Below, piece by piece: positions 40,649 through 50,246 of a DNA stretch of 64,000 nt (positions are counted from its first letter, which is position 1; every line of letters starts with the position of its first letter). The notes under the pieces are model-generated. The model searched no databases, had not been told where the DNA came from, and saw only the letters and a list, made by a program, of their open reading frames with translations. A program made the position numbers and the translations under genes. Source of the stretch: Ureibacillus manganicus DSM 26584 (GTDB lineage Bacteria > Bacillota > Bacilli > Bacillales_A > Planococcaceae). The stretch is from positions 101,248 to 165,247 of the forward strand of contig NZ_JPVN01000008.1 of assembly GCF_000772945.1 (NCBI RefSeq), in the 5' to 3' direction.

Positions 40649-40708
40649 ATGCAGATGGAGCCTAAAAGGCCGGTAAAATTTTCCGATGAGAAAATTTTAC
40701 CGGCTTAA
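40649..40708 (+). CDS. 19-codon ORF coinciding with a terminator
   Basis: AAGGAGTAAATT precedes ATG 40649; the frame encodes MQMEPKRPVKFSDEKILPA and its second half is the 14-bp terminator stem. It may be a chance ribosome binding site, or a leader peptide whose translation would disrupt the terminator. Confidence 0.25.
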   Translation: MQMEPKRPVKFSDEKILPA

Positions 40709-40717
40709 ATTTTTTTC
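40667..40717. terminator. Strong bidirectional terminator
   Basis: GCCGGTAAAATTTT (40669-40682) pairs perfectly with AAAATTTTACCGGC (40691-40704); TTAAATTTTTTT follows on the plus strand and CTTTTAGG on the minus strand. It separates the cupin gene from the convergent LysM gene. Confidence 0.9.
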
Positions 40718-40773
40718 AAAAAAACTTCCACAATGGTTGAAGCTCTTGTTGCTTGAATAGGTGTTTTGGATAA

Positions 40774-41673
40774 CTAGTTTAATATTTTGACTTTTAATTG
40801 TTTTACTCCGAAATTGATTGCATCTTGTTGAGATGGAACAAACACATCGATACGATTACCTTTAATGGCCCCGCCAGTATCCCCTGCAATGGCTTCACCA
40901 TAGCCTTCAACATATACTTTACTTCCAAGTGGAATGATAGAAGGATCAACAGATATGACTTTTACATTTGGATTTTCTTTAAGGTTAATTCCAGTTGCAG
41001 TAATACCTGAACATCCCTCACAGGTAGCGGTATAGGCTGTAGCCTCCACTGTTATTTCCTTTAAATCTGCTTTATTTGTTGATGGAGCAGTTGGCACAGT
41101 TTCTGCCTTATTTGTTGATGGAGCAGTTGGCACAGTTTCTGCCTTATTTGTTGATGGGGCAGTTGGCACGGTTTCTGCTTTACTAGTTGATGGAACAGTT
41201 GCATCAGACGTACTATCTGTTGAAGGAGTCATTGCTTCAGGTTCAGGTGTACTTTCCTTTGATTTTGATGATGCAGGTATCACTGGCTTTTCAGTTAAAG
41301 CCATTTTACTAGTCTTCATACCATCAAAGATTACTAGTGTTAAACCAGGTTGAATGAGATCCGTATGTAATTGGTTCCATTCTTTGATTTGCGAAACTGT
41401 AACTTGATGATCTTTGGCTATATCCCATAATGTGTCACCATGTTTAACTGTATATTGTTTTTCCGAGACAATTGTTAGGACATCCCCAGGGTGTATAAGG
41501 TCTGAAGTAAGATGATTAAACCTTTGGATATTTTCTACAGTTGTATTATTAGCACGAGATAAATCCCATAGGGTATCTCCTTTTTCTACTGTAATCGTTG
41601 CAGCTTGTACATTAGTACTTAAAGTTATCGTGAGTGCAGCTACTGGTACAATTGAGATCAATTTTTTAAACAT
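40774..41673 (-). CDS. LysM-3D cell wall protein (YocH-like)
   Basis: 299 residues: signal peptide cut after NVQA (about 24), LysM 1 (about 26-69, EKGDTLWDLSRANN), LysM 2 (about 74-117, KHGDTLWDIAKDHQ), a Ser/Thr/Pro linker with three 12-residue repeats KAETVPTAPSTN, and a C-terminal 3D domain with conserved Asp in SVDPSIIPLGSKVYVEGYG, AGDTGG and NRIDVF. 3D domains act as lytic transglycosylase-like or muralytic modules; the protein should bind and trim peptidoglycan. AGGCAAAATT precedes ATG. Confidence 0.9.
   Translation of the reverse strand: MFKKLISIVPVAALTITLSTNVQAATITVEKGDTLWDLSRANNTTVENIQRFNHLTSDLIHPGDVLTIVSEKQYTVKHGDTLWDIAKDHQVTVSQIKEWNQLHTDLIQPGLTLVIFDGMKTSKMALTEKPVIPASSKSKESTPEPEAMTPSTDSTSDATVPSTSKAETVPTAPSTNKAETVPTAPSTNKAETVPTAPSTNKADLKEITVEATAYTATCEGCSGITATGINLKENPNVKVISVDPSIIPLGSKVYVEGYGEAIAGDTGGAIKGNRIDVFVPSQQDAINFGVKQLKVKILN
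41075..41182 (-). repeat. Three 36-bp tandem repeats inside the LysM-3D gene
   Basis: Three nearly identical 36-bp units encode KAETVPTAPSTN; a fourth, diverged one follows. In-frame expansion or loss would change linker length. Confidence 0.9.
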
Positions 41674-42019
41674 AATTTTGCCTCCATATTCTTAGGTTGC
41701 TAATCTTTAACAATCGTAGCATAGAAATTTCTGAGGAAAAGAACAGGGAGGTGTTAATTTGTTTACGTCCATGGCAATTATATTGCAATAACATGTCTAA
41801 GGTGCAGGTTAATTTAACTTTCTTTAATAATCAGGCGCAATCATTGAATGAGAGTTTTTTCTACCTCAACTATAGGAAGTATTGACAAGAAAAGGATTTC
41901 AGCCTTTTTTTGTTGAAGTTAGAATGGCAGTCTAAGTATAGAAAAAAGACTTAATTAAATGGGAAAATTATTAAAACTGAGACTATGTTCAATCGCTTAG
42001 TAATAATATTGGAACGAGT

Positions 42020-42105
42020 CTAATAAATGCTCCGTTGATCCAAGAAGGATTAGCCCTTATTTTGTTGAACTTATTGTACTAATGGGGCAGGTTTGTTGAA
42101 TAATA
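42020..42105 (+). repeat. Composite repeat A+B, degenerate terminator
   Basis: CCGTTGATCCAAGAAGGATTAG with a shortened closing arm, TTATTTTG, then TTGAACTTATTGTACTAATGG and GTTTGTTGAATAA. Confidence 0.75.
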
Positions 42106-42131
42106 TCAAATTTAGAAATTAGGGGGAGAAG

Positions 42132-42596
42132 ATGAAGAAAAGAGACCTGAGCTTAATTGCTTTATTTATGTTAATCGGTACAATATTTGGCTGTTCAGCT
42201 AATAAAGGCGAATTTGATGATAAAAATATTATTTTTAATGTTATTAAAACTGAAACAGCCACTGAAAATAAATTCTATAAAATAGAAATATCAAACGAAA
42301 CTGGATTTGATTTAACTCATCTTACGTTTAATTTAAGTTACCCAATAAAAACATCTAATGGTTCAAAGAGTAATCCTTACGTGGTAGAAGGAAAAACGGA
42401 TGATATAAGACCGATAAATCTAAAATCAGGTGAGCCAATAACTTTTTCAATTTATACACCTATACAAGAGGTATTTGCCAATTCAAATTTACTTGATTTT
42501 GAAAACCCAGATATTGAGTTAGAAGGGTATTTTAAAGAAGGACAAGAGGAAATTCAATTTGGTATATATGGTGGATTGAGCGTTCTTGTTAATTAA
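42132..42596 (+). CDS. Predicted lipoprotein, 154 aa
   Basis: Signal with lipobox IFGC (about residues 18-21). The mature part has FNVIKTETATENKFYKIEIS and a beta-sandwich-like alternation with GFDLTHLTFNLSYP, possibly an immunoglobulin-like fold. AGGGGGAG precedes ATG 42132. Function unknown. Confidence 0.75.
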   Translation: MKKRDLSLIALFMLIGTIFGCSANKGEFDDKNIIFNVIKTETATENKFYKIEISNETGFDLTHLTFNLSYPIKTSNGSKSNPYVVEGKTDDIRPINLKSGEPITFSIYTPIQEVFANSNLLDFENPDIELEGYFKEGQEEIQFGIYGGLSVLVN

Positions 42597-42623
42597 TATT
42601 CAAATTCGTTATTCAACTAACGG

Positions 42624-42700
42624 AGGGCGTTAATCCAAGAAGGATTCAATGCCCTTTTTATTGAACTTATTGTACCTACGGGGCAGTCTAGTGGAATAAG
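42624..42700 (+). repeat. Composite repeat A+B
   Basis: Preceded by TTATTCAACTAACGG; GGGCGTTAATCC / GGATTCAATGCCC with TTTTTA, then TTGAACTTATTGTACC and GTCTAGTGGAATAAG. Confidence 0.8.
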
Positions 42701-42760
42701 GATTCATTAATATAAATAAAGAAATATATATTATAATTCTAAAACTTCGGAGGGGTATTA

Positions 42761-43210
42761 ATGAATAGACCTAAATTACGAGCAGAAGGGATCATATTTA
42801 ATGACGATAAAACAAAAATTCTTGTGCAATGTGATTTAGAAGAAAGTTTTTATCGACTTCCAGGAGGTAGTATTGAATTTGGAGAAACATCTGTTTCTGC
42901 AATTAATCGAGAGTTTCTTGAGGAATTCGAATTGGTTCCAAATATTAGTGAACTCGCTTGTGTGAATGAGAGTATTATTAAAGTCAATGGGAAACAGATA
43001 CACCAATGCACACTAATCCATTGGGGTTCGATTACTGAGGAGAAGATTATCGATCAATTAATTCATAAAGAGCATCCAGAAATAAAATTGATTTGGAGAA
43101 CAAACGAACAACTACAATTAAAACCATTATATCCTGAAGGAATATTAGACATTATTGTATCCGATAAAAATGATATCTCTCATTTATTGATTGAAAAAAG
43201 TTATGACTAA
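42761..43210 (+). CDS. NUDIX hydrolase
   Basis: The NUDIX box GGSIEFGETSVSAINREFLEEF (in two parts GGSIEFGETS and REFLEEF) spans about residues 36-58. 149 residues; AEGIIFNDDKTKILV at the start is typical of the family, which hydrolyses nucleoside diphosphate derivatives using Mg ions. CGGAGGGG precedes ATG 42761. Confidence 0.85.
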   Translation: MNRPKLRAEGIIFNDDKTKILVQCDLEESFYRLPGGSIEFGETSVSAINREFLEEFELVPNISELACVNESIIKVNGKQIHQCTLIHWGSITEEKIIDQLIHKEHPEIKLIWRTNEQLQLKPLYPEGILDIIVSDKNDISHLLIEKSYD

Positions 43211-43228
43211 AAGGGGTACACCCTAAAG

Positions 43229-43305
43229 AGGCGTTGATCCAAGAAGGATTAATGCCCTTTTTTGTTGAGGTTATTGAATTAACGAGGCAGGTTTATTGAA
43301 GAAGA
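43229..43305 (+). repeat. Composite repeat A+B
   Basis: GGCGTTGATCC, loop AAGA, GGATTAATGCC and TTTTTT, the consensus A module; then TTATTGAATTAACGAGGCAGG and TTTATTGAAGAAG. Confidence 0.85.
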
Positions 43306-43357
43306 ATATAAAATAATAATTGAATAACTAAGAAACAATTAATATTGGAGGATACAT

Positions 43358-43915
43358 ATGAAATTTGTTCTTATATTTGGACCCCAAGCAGTCGGCAAAA
43401 TGACGGTAGGACAGGAACTAGAAAAGAAGACTGAATTAAAACTATTTCATAACCATATGACCATTGATTTACTTGCACCAATCTTTGGCTTTAATTCGGA
43501 AATGTGGAGATTAGTAAATCTGTTTCGGAAAGAAATATTTGAGTCAGTAGCAAAGAGTGACCTGAAAGGTTTGATTTTCACCTATGTGTGGGGGTTTGAT
43601 CTGCAATCTGATTGGGATTATGTCAACAAAGTTTGTGAGATTTTTGAGTCCAGTGGTGGTACTGTTTACTTTGTAGAACTTGAAGCTGATTTAGAGGAAA
43701 GAATTGAGCGAAATAAAAGTCCTCACAGACTTGAACACAAGCCTACAAAAAGAAATGTTGAATGGTCTGAAAAAGAACTAAAGGAGACAATGGAAAAACA
43801 TCGATTAAACTCTTATGAAGGGGAAATAAAAAAGGAGAATTATATAAAAATTAACAATACCAATTTAACTGCAGTTGAAGTAGCAGAATTTATTAAAGAA
43901 AGATTTAATTTATAA
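43358..43915 (+). CDS. P-loop kinase-like protein
   Basis: 185 residues starting with a Walker A-like FGPQAVGKMTVG (about residues 6-17), in which Met stands at the usual Ser/Thr and Thr follows, as in relatives of this family. Further on come FHNHMTIDLL and a shikimate/adenylate-kinase-like lid (ERIERNKSPHR). Probably a small-molecule kinase; substrate unknown. TTGGAGGATACAT precedes ATG. Confidence 0.75.
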   Translation: MKFVLIFGPQAVGKMTVGQELEKKTELKLFHNHMTIDLLAPIFGFNSEMWRLVNLFRKEIFESVAKSDLKGLIFTYVWGFDLQSDWDYVNKVCEIFESSGGTVYFVELEADLEERIERNKSPHRLEHKPTKRNVEWSEKELKETMEKHRLNSYEGEIKKENYIKINNTNLTAVEVAEFIKERFNL

Positions 43916-43924
43916 TTCTACCGT

Positions 43925-44017
43925 TTGTTATTCAACTAACGGGGGCGTTGATCCAAGAAGGATTCAGAGTTTTTTTATTGAACTTATTGTACTAACGGGA
44001 CAGGATAGTTCAAGATA
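43925..44017 (+). repeat. Composite repeat A+B
   Basis: TTATTCAACTAACGGGGGCG, TTGATCCAAGAAGGATTC, a short terminator with TTTTTTT, then TTGAACTTATTGTACTAACG and GATAGTTCAAG. Confidence 0.8.
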
Positions 44018-44044
44018 GGTAATGATAGTGTAGGTGGTGTTTCT

Positions 44045-44446
44045 ATGAATAAATTTACTCTTACGTCAGGTGCGGTAGTTATTGATGAACATAAGAGAAT
44101 TCTATTAAAAAAAGATCCTTACCGGGGTTGGGAGTTACCAGGTGGGATTGTGGAAGAAAATGAAAATATAAAGAATGCAGTAGTTAGAGAGGTTAAAGAA
44201 GAAACAGGAATAAACATTGATATTATTGGATTTTGTGGAATCTCACAAGAGTTAAAAAGAAATATATGTAATATGTGGTGGTTAGGAACACCTATAGATG
44301 GTAGTTTAAAAACAAGTAGTGAAAGTTTAGAGGTCGGTTTTTTTAGTATTGAAGAGGCGTTAAAACTGATAAAAAATGATGACTTTAAAGAGGAACTTTT
44401 AATATGTTTAGATACAGATAATCATCCATTTTTTATAACATTTTAA
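44045..44446 (+). CDS. NUDIX hydrolase
   Basis: 133 residues; NUDIX box GGIVEENENIKNAVVREVKEETG in two parts (GGIVEENENI, REVKEETG; about 37-59). SGAVVIDEHKRILLKKDPY precedes it. ATG follows TAGGTGGTGTTTCT. Only distantly similar to the NUDIX protein at 42761, so not a recent duplicate. Confidence 0.85.
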   Translation: MNKFTLTSGAVVIDEHKRILLKKDPYRGWELPGGIVEENENIKNAVVREVKEETGINIDIIGFCGISQELKRNICNMWWLGTPIDGSLKTSSESLEVGFFSIEEALKLIKNDDFKEELLICLDTDNHPFFITF

Positions 44447-44596
44447 GTGACTATTTATTAAGCTAACGGAGGCAAGAGTGAAAGATTATTTTATAGATTA
44501 AAAGCTCTTTTATTGTTGTGATAACTATGTAGTTTACTTTAAGAAACCTTTGAAACTTTAAACTCAACGAGTAGACTAATTAACAAGGGGGTAAAT

Positions 44597-45058
44597 ATGA
44601 AAAAGAGATTTATTTTATTTACCGTAATTAGTTTTGCGTTAATAGGTTGTTCTCAAGTACAAAAAACTCAAACCGTTACAACAAGTAGTTCGCTTCATAA
44701 TTATGATTTTGAGATGATCACAGAGGCTTTAAAGAATCATCCTGATTTTCCAAAATTAACTCTCAATGAATCCTCTAAAATAGAAGAAGTTGTCTATCAA
44801 AAAAATACATATAATGTAACTTACTCTTGGGAAACGGAAGTAATTTCACATGGATCAACAGTTGTGACTGACCCAAAGGATGAAGATATAGTAGTGTGGA
44901 CAGAGGATTCATCAGCGGATTATTATATAACTCTAATAAAAGATTGGGAAACCGAAGATGGTAGAGTGAAAAGTTACTGGAAGTATAAATATATTCCCCA
45001 CACCAACGAAATTGAATTAATTGAAAGTGAAGATAATGACTATAAAATCAACGAATAG
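44597..45058 (+). CDS. Predicted lipoprotein, 153 aa
   Basis: MKKRF start, lipobox LIGC at about residues 15-18, Ser/Thr-rich spacer (QTVTTSSS), then an acidic domain with FEMITEALKNHPDFPKLTL and repeated Trp-Glu pairs (SWETEV, VVWTED, KDWETEDG). AAGGGGGTAAAT precedes ATG. Function unknown. Confidence 0.75.
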   Translation: MKKRFILFTVISFALIGCSQVQKTQTVTTSSSLHNYDFEMITEALKNHPDFPKLTLNESSKIEEVVYQKNTYNVTYSWETEVISHGSTVVTDPKDEDIVVWTEDSSADYYITLIKDWETEDGRVKSYWKYKYIPHTNEIELIESEDNDYKINE

Positions 45059-45132
45059 AGAACTTTTCTTATTTCATAAGACACCTAAAGAAAGTAATTA
45101 GTAACCGAAATATTATGTTAAAGGATGATTAT

Positions 45133-45576
45133 ATGAATAATAGATTACAACAATTTTGGAATGATTATTGTGTAGCAACTCATCAGGAAGGACTTCAATA
45201 TAAAGACGCTTTTCAATTTGGATCTTCTGCTGATTGGTTAGCTGATTTAGTTGTCGAAGGAAAGAAGACAGCAACAACTTCAGGTTTCGTATTTTATGAG
45301 TTAGAAAAGGAAGCTATACCTAGTGCTGGTGAACATTATATTGTTTTAGATGGTCGTGATGAGCCGGTCGCAATCATTCAAATTCAATCTGTTGAAGTGG
45401 TTCCTATGAATGAGGTAACAGAGGAATTTGCTTTAGCAGAAGGTGTAAAAGATTATCAGTTTTGGTGGGATGCACACGTAGAGTTTTTTACTAAATCACT
45501 AAAAAAATATGATATTGAATTTTCACCAAGTATGTTAGTAGTATGTGAACGGTTTAAAAAAGTATATCCAATATAA
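45133..45576 (+). CDS. ASCH domain protein
   Basis: 147 residues with the ASCH signature: KDAFQFGSSADWLADLVVEG, KKTATTSGF, PSAGEHYIVLDGRDEPVAII, and KDYQFWWDAHVEFF. ASCH proteins have a PUA-like RNA-binding fold and some are nucleoside amidohydrolases. ATG 45133 follows AAAGGATGATTAT. Confidence 0.85.
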   Translation: MNNRLQQFWNDYCVATHQEGLQYKDAFQFGSSADWLADLVVEGKKTATTSGFVFYELEKEAIPSAGEHYIVLDGRDEPVAIIQIQSVEVVPMNEVTEEFALAEGVKDYQFWWDAHVEFFTKSLKKYDIEFSPSMLVVCERFKKVYPI

Positions 45577-45582
45577 AGTAAG

Positions 45583-45625
45583 AAGGGGATTTTACAATTG
45601 AATACGATGTAAAACCCCTTTTCTC
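45583..45625. terminator. Bidirectional terminator
   Basis: AAGGGGATTTTACA / TGTAAAACCCCTT between the convergent ASCH and MFS genes. Confidence 0.85.
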
Positions 45626-45638
45626 CAATTTAATCCAA

Positions 45639-46883
45639 TTATATTTTCTCTGCACCTTCATTAGTTTCTAAGTTGACAACATCTTGATCATTAAGTTTTT
45701 GGAAAATCGGAATAAACCAGCAAACTATGGTAGTTAAAGCAATTAAGCACCCTAAGACAGTAAATAATATTGGAATAGAAAAAATTTGTGCAAAAAGGCC
45801 ACCTAATGCCGCACCAAAAGGTATCCCTGCCTGAGCTAGTAAGATTCTCACTGAAAAAACTCTGCCACGTAAATGTTCAGGTACTCTTCGCTGATAAAGG
45901 GTCGTATTGTTAATGTTAAAAATAATGGCAAATAGTCCTTGTCCAAATGAAATAACTAGAGCAAGCCAATAAAATGGAGTCCAAGCTAAGCCCAAAAATA
46001 AAACCCCGTTAAGGAACAATGCCCCTAACATGACTCTTTTCCTGTTCTTTGGCTCTTTTAATGTTCCAGTAAGCAAAGTTCCAGCTAGCATTCCAAATGA
46101 AAAAGCTGAAGTAAATAAACCGTATTGAAATGCGGTGCCGCCTAATTCATCTGTAATATATGGTAAGAACATTGGTTGAGCTGCTCCGGAACTAAAATTA
46201 ATTAACATCATCATCAATCCTACCCCTAGCAATACGGGGTAGACGCGGTAAAATTGTAGACCTTCTTTAAATTGAAAGTACCAACTTTCCTTTTTTTCTA
46301 TTCGCCTTTTCTTAGAACTTGGATTCTTCATTAATAATGCACCAGATGCCCCTAGTGAAATAATGAGGATGAGTAAGACAGCTTCTATTCCAAAAAAGGA
46401 GATTAATAGTCCTCCTAATGTTGGCCCTAAAAGCATCATGACTTGCCCCGTACCTTCAAGAAGAGAGTTACCTTTTATTAGTTTTTCCTTAGGTAATATA
46501 TCAGCAACATAAGCCATACTCGCCGGATAAAAGATCGGTTGGGCAATTCCAATAGCTATAGATACTATAAATAACTGCCATGCTTGTACTAGATTCAAAG
46601 ATAAGAATATGAATAATATAAGAAATGTCGCTGCTCTTGACCACTCTGAAAAAATCATTACTTTTTTTCGGTCCCATCGATCTAAAAATGGACCTGCAAA
46701 TAATTGAATAATTATATTAGGAAGCATAAATGATACCCAAACACTCCCCATAGCCACCTTTGAGCCTGTCATCTCATATACTAGCCAAGCTAAAGTGAAT
46801 GTTGCAAATGTACTTCCTAATCCAGAGGCAGCTTGTGCTAACCATAAAATAACAAACTTTTTATTCTTAAATAATTCTTTCAT
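45639..46883 (-). CDS. MFS drug-efflux-type transporter
   Basis: 414 residues, 12 predicted helices. The MFS loop motif GPFLDRWDRKKVMIFSE between helices 2 and 3 and PASMAYVADILPKEKL after helix 4 place it in the MefA/EntS-like MFS_3 group, which exports macrolides, siderophores and other compounds. AGGAGGG lies 8 nt before ATG 46881-46883. Substrate unknown. A 14-codon ORF overlaps its start. Confidence 0.85.
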   Translation of the reverse strand: MKELFKNKKFVILWLAQAASGLGSTFATFTLAWLVYEMTGSKVAMGSVWVSFMLPNIIIQLFAGPFLDRWDRKKVMIFSEWSRAATFLILFIFLSLNLVQAWQLFIVSIAIGIAQPIFYPASMAYVADILPKEKLIKGNSLLEGTGQVMMLLGPTLGGLLISFFGIEAVLLILIISLGASGALLMKNPSSKKRRIEKKESWYFQFKEGLQFYRVYPVLLGVGLMMMLINFSSGAAQPMFLPYITDELGGTAFQYGLFTSAFSFGMLAGTLLTGTLKEPKNRKRVMLGALFLNGVLFLGLAWTPFYWLALVISFGQGLFAIIFNINNTTLYQRRVPEHLRGRVFSVRILLAQAGIPFGAALGGLFAQIFSIPILFTVLGCLIALTTIVCWFIPIFQKLNDQDVVNLETNEGAEKI

Positions 46884-46924
46884 AATACCTTACCCTCCTT
46901 GAATCCCTCCATCTCCAAGTTCAT
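46880..46924 (-). CDS. 14-codon ORF overlapping the MFS start (possible leader)
   Basis: ATG 46922-46924 opens MNLEMEGFKEGKVL and ends TGA overlapping the MFS ATG (ATGA). Its ribosome binding site is weak, and the MFS ribosome binding site lies inside it. A coupling or induction leader is possible but unproven. Confidence 0.25.
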   Translation of the reverse strand: MNLEMEGFKEGKVL

Positions 46925-47668
46925 TCTCTACTTACCGGCGCAAATCCTCCTAGCATATGTTGATCAAAGCTGAACGATTGAGTCTCGCATAACTTTCTAT
47001 TCTACTTATTCGCTGATAGAAGACTTTCACTAATTATTTTGTATGATTCGCCATACATGTTTAAGAGTTTAAAAATACATGGCACTAATATTCACCAGGT
47101 GGAGAAATAACAATTTTGACACGACCAGCTAGTGTTAGAATTTTTTTGTATCGAGTGGCAAGTTTCACTATTAGGATATGCCTGTAGAATGATCCATATA
47201 TTCTGATAGGGACACGTTTCGTTAGAATGCTAGTAATTGATAGTGAATCATAATAGGTAATACTATTTACGATTATTATTAGATATAAGTTGTAAAACAG
47301 AGTCAATCTTTTGGAATTAAGTTCAAGGAATGAAATAATGTGTATCAAAAATGATTGAAAAATGTTAAGGGAAATTGATTTTGTAGGATAAAGTTACTAA
47401 AAAGTAAAGTGAACATACTAATCTATAGAATTTGTGTTGATATATTATATTCATTTTGTCGAAAAATGTTGGATATCGTCAATTGTAGGAATATAATAAC
47501 GATTGTGAATTTTAAACTTGAATTTACTATACCTATTTTAATTTCAGAGAAGGGATTTTTAGTGCCTTTTTTTGAATTTTGATTGGTTATTTAGTATTAG
47601 TAAGCCGCAAAAGTATTTTAGGTAGTTTTTAATTACATTACGAGTTAAAAAATAATAGGAGAGGTTAA
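46925..47668. other. Intergenic region without recognisable gene
   Basis: AT-rich, frequent stops in all frames. An open frame on the minus strand at 47085-47348 has no ribosome binding site or family features. AGAAGGGATTTTTAGTGCC with a T-run near 47549-47576 may be a worn terminator. Confidence 0.5.
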
Positions 47669-47728
47669 ATGGAACTATTTAGCAGTAATAGAGGCTATAA
47701 AAGGCTAATTCTATTGATTTTATTGTAG
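47669..47728 (+). CDS. 19-aa peptide upstream of the chemoreceptor
   Basis: ATG 47669 lies 6 nt after AGGAGAGG and encodes MELFSSNRGYKRLILLILL. The hydrophobic end suggests a membrane peptide or the 5' scrap of a lost gene. Confidence 0.35.
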   Translation: MELFSSNRGYKRLILLILL

Positions 47729-47748
47729 GGCTTTTTACGAAAATAGAA

Positions 47749-47776
47749 TAAAGATAGAGTTAAATAATACCGAAAA
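47749..47776 (+). promoter_or_regulatory. Sigma-D-like promoter candidate of the chemoreceptor
   Basis: TAAA (47749), 16 nt, ACCGAAAA (47769) resembles TAAA-N15-GCCGATAT, the motility sigma consensus, with one extra spacer base and three mismatches. Confidence 0.35.
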
Positions 47777-47811
47777 TAAATTTAGAGTACATAGATTGGA
47801 AGGAATATTTA

Positions 47812-49884
47812 ATGGTAAAAAAAGATAATGAAAAGAAGTCGAACTTGTTTTCTTGGATTAGAAATAGTATTTCAACAAAAGTAGCTTTAGCTCTTTTTAT
47901 AGCTATCATCATTGTATTTTCAATTACAGGATTTCTAATTTACTCTTATACAAAATCTATATTAGTTCAAAGTGTAGAAGTAAATGTATCAACGAATAGT
48001 GACGCAATTGCTGATCAAGTTAATAGTATGTTTGCTGAAAAAAGCACAGTTGTTAGACAAATTGCAACAAACCAGGAGATAGTAAAATACTTGAATTCAG
48101 CCCAATCAAGGGATGAAGCAACGACAAATTCGTATTATGATGGGGTTTTAAAATCACTTGACGAGATTGTTAAAACAGATGATGCTATAGCAATGGCTTG
48201 GGTGGCCAGCAATAAGTCCAATTTTCTAGTTGGAAGTAATAACATACTATCTGATCCAAGTTTCGATATAAAAAGCAGACCTTGGTATAAACAAGCCATA
48301 GAGGAAGATGATGTATATTTTACTGAGCCATATATGGACGAAGTATTTGGAAAAATTATTTTAAGTGCTATGAAACCTATTAAAGAGGGCGAAAATACGG
48401 TTGGTATCGTTGCGATAGACATATTTTTAGATAAGTTACCCCAATTAATGCAATCTAATAAACTGGATGAAAGTGGATATTCATTTTTACTCTCCAACGA
48501 TGGAACCATACTATATCATCCAAATAGTGAGTTAATACTGGAACAAAAACTTCAATCACTTTCTGGTGACATAGGAAATTTGGGTCGGAAAATGGTTGAG
48601 GGTGAAAAGGGTCTTGAATTAACAAATGTAAATGATCGCTTAGAATATATCGGGTATTCACCAGTTCCAACAACGAATTGGTCTGTTGGAACATCTATAC
48701 CACAAGAGGTAGCATTAAGTAGTCTTAATACTTTTACCTACATGATGAGTTTATATTTTATGACTGCTTGTTTTATCCTTATTGTTTTAGTATTCTTCCT
48801 GTTAAAACGTATGTTAAGAGAAATACCTCATGTTACAAATGTAATGAAGCAACTAGCGTTAGGTAATTTAAGTCAGAAAGAATTACAATCAATATCTAAA
48901 GATGAAATAGGACAATTAGTAACATCTACAAACCAATTGAATCAGAACTTGCGAAATATAGTAAGTCAAATCAATATTGTTTCTGAAACAGTAAGTAGTC
49001 AAAGTGAAGAATTGACCCAATCTGCAAGCGAAGTAAAAATGGGATCAGAACAAGTGGCATCTACCATGCAAGAATTAGCAGCTGGTTCTGAAAATCAAGC
49101 CAATAGCGCGAGTGATTTATCATTTGGTATGAATAATTTTGCAGATAAAGTGCAAGAAGCAAATGAAAATGGTTACCGTATAGAAGCAAATTCAAAAGTA
49201 GTATTAAAGATGACTGAAGATGGATCAGAGTTAATGAAAAATTCAATTCTCCAAATGGAAAAAATTGTTGATATTATGCAGGATTCAGTCAAAAAGGTTC
49301 AAGGGCTAGACAAGCAATCACAAGAAATCTCTAAATTAGTAACCGTGATTAAAGACGTTGCAGATCAAACGAACCTTTTAGCTTTAAATGCCGCAATTGA
49401 AGCAGCAAGGGCTGGGGAGCATGGAAAAGGATTCGCCGTAGTAGCAGATGAGGTAAGAAAACTTGCTGAACAAGTATCTAATTCGGTAACGAATATAACT
49501 AGTATAGTAGGTAACATTCAAAAAGAATCGGGTCTAGTATCGGAAGTGTTACTAGGAGGCTATAACGAAGTGGAACAAGGAAAATCACTGATTGAATCAA
49601 CTGGTGAGACTTTCCATGGAATTAGTGGAGCTGTAACAGAAATGGTTAATAGTATTACGACGATTGCCGAAAACTTAACTCACATTGCAGCAAGTTCACA
49701 GGAGATGAATGGAGCAATTCAAGAAATTGCATCTGTTTCTGAAGAATCTGCAGCTGGTGTTGAACAAACATCTGCATCTTCTCAACAAATAAGTAGCATT
49801 ATGGAAGAAGTAGCCGGTAGTTCGAATCAACTAGCAAAATTAGCTGAAGAGTTAAATGAATTAGTCAAACATTTTAAGTTATAA
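47812..49884 (+). CDS. Methyl-accepting chemotaxis protein
   Basis: 690 residues: first helix (about 24-46), a dCache-like double sensor domain (about 47-300, with [17 protein letters not shown] and [13 protein letters not shown]), second helix (about 304-330), HAMP (331-385) and a long coiled-coil signalling domain with the hairpin tip [20 protein letters not shown] (about 530-549). dCache receptors often bind amino acids or organic acids. AAGGAATATTTA precedes ATG 47812. Confidence 0.9.
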   Translation: MVKKDNEKKSNLFSWIRNSISTKVALALFIAIIIVFSITGFLIYSYTKSILVQSVEVNVSTNSDAIADQVNSMFAEKSTVVRQIATNQEIVKYLNSAQSRDEATTNSYYDGVLKSLDEIVKTDDAIAMAWVASNKSNFLVGSNNILSDPSFDIKSRPWYKQAIEEDDVYFTEPYMDEVFGKIILSAMKPIKEGENTVGIVAIDIFLDKLPQLMQSNKLDESGYSFLLSNDGTILYHPNSELILEQKLQSLSGDIGNLGRKMVEGEKGLELTNVNDRLEYIGYSPVPTTNWSVGTSIPQEVALSSLNTFTYMMSLYFMTACFILIVLVFFLLKRMLREIPHVTNVMKQLALGNLSQKELQSISKDEIGQLVTSTNQLNQNLRNIVSQINIVSETVSSQSEELTQSASEVKMGSEQVASTMQELAAGSENQANSASDLSFGMNNFADKVQEANENGYRIEANSKVVLKMTEDGSELMKNSILQMEKIVDIMQDSVKKVQGLDKQSQEISKLVTVIKDVADQTNLLALNAAIEAARAGEHGKGFAVVADEVRKLAEQVSNSVTNITSIVGNIQKESGLVSEVLLGGYNEVEQGKSLIESTGETFHGISGAVTEMVNSITTIAENLTHIAASSQEMNGAIQEIASVSEESAAGVEQTSASSQQISSIMEEVAGSSNQLAKLAEELNELVKHFKL

Positions 49885-50246
49885 GGTAATCAAAATTAGT
49901 CCAATAACACTCTATATTACAATTATTAATAATCTCTATTGATCATTTTACTACCTTTAAATAGCAAACAATCGACTATTAATGGGATTAAAAATATCCC
50001 TAGATGTTCAAGCAAAAACAGTTACATTTCTGCTACCGGTAGTATTACATTTAAACTTGGGATGATATTTAATTGAATTAGTAAAGAAGCTAAGAGACTT
50101 TTCCTCTTAGCTTCTTTGTTTAATTTATTGAACAAACGGGGAAGGATTGTTGAAGAACGGTATTTTCTGTGTAAGCGAATTAAAGTTTTAACCCAACACT
50201 ACACGAATAAAGTATTGAAATAACAGGAACAAAGGAGGTATCAGAT
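49885..50246. other. Intergenic region with terminator and module B
   Basis: AAGAAGCTAAGAG / CTCTTAGCTTCTT (50084-50116) with TTTGTTT is a clear terminator; TTATTGAACAAACGGGGAAGG and TTGTTGAAG (50126-50153) is a B repeat. An ATACTACCGGTAGCAG-like palindrome lies near 50030. No gene. Confidence 0.7.

Noticed and set aside
47085..47348. 87-codon minus-strand frame
   Set aside because: No ribosome binding site, no family features, composition of intergenic AT-rich DNA.
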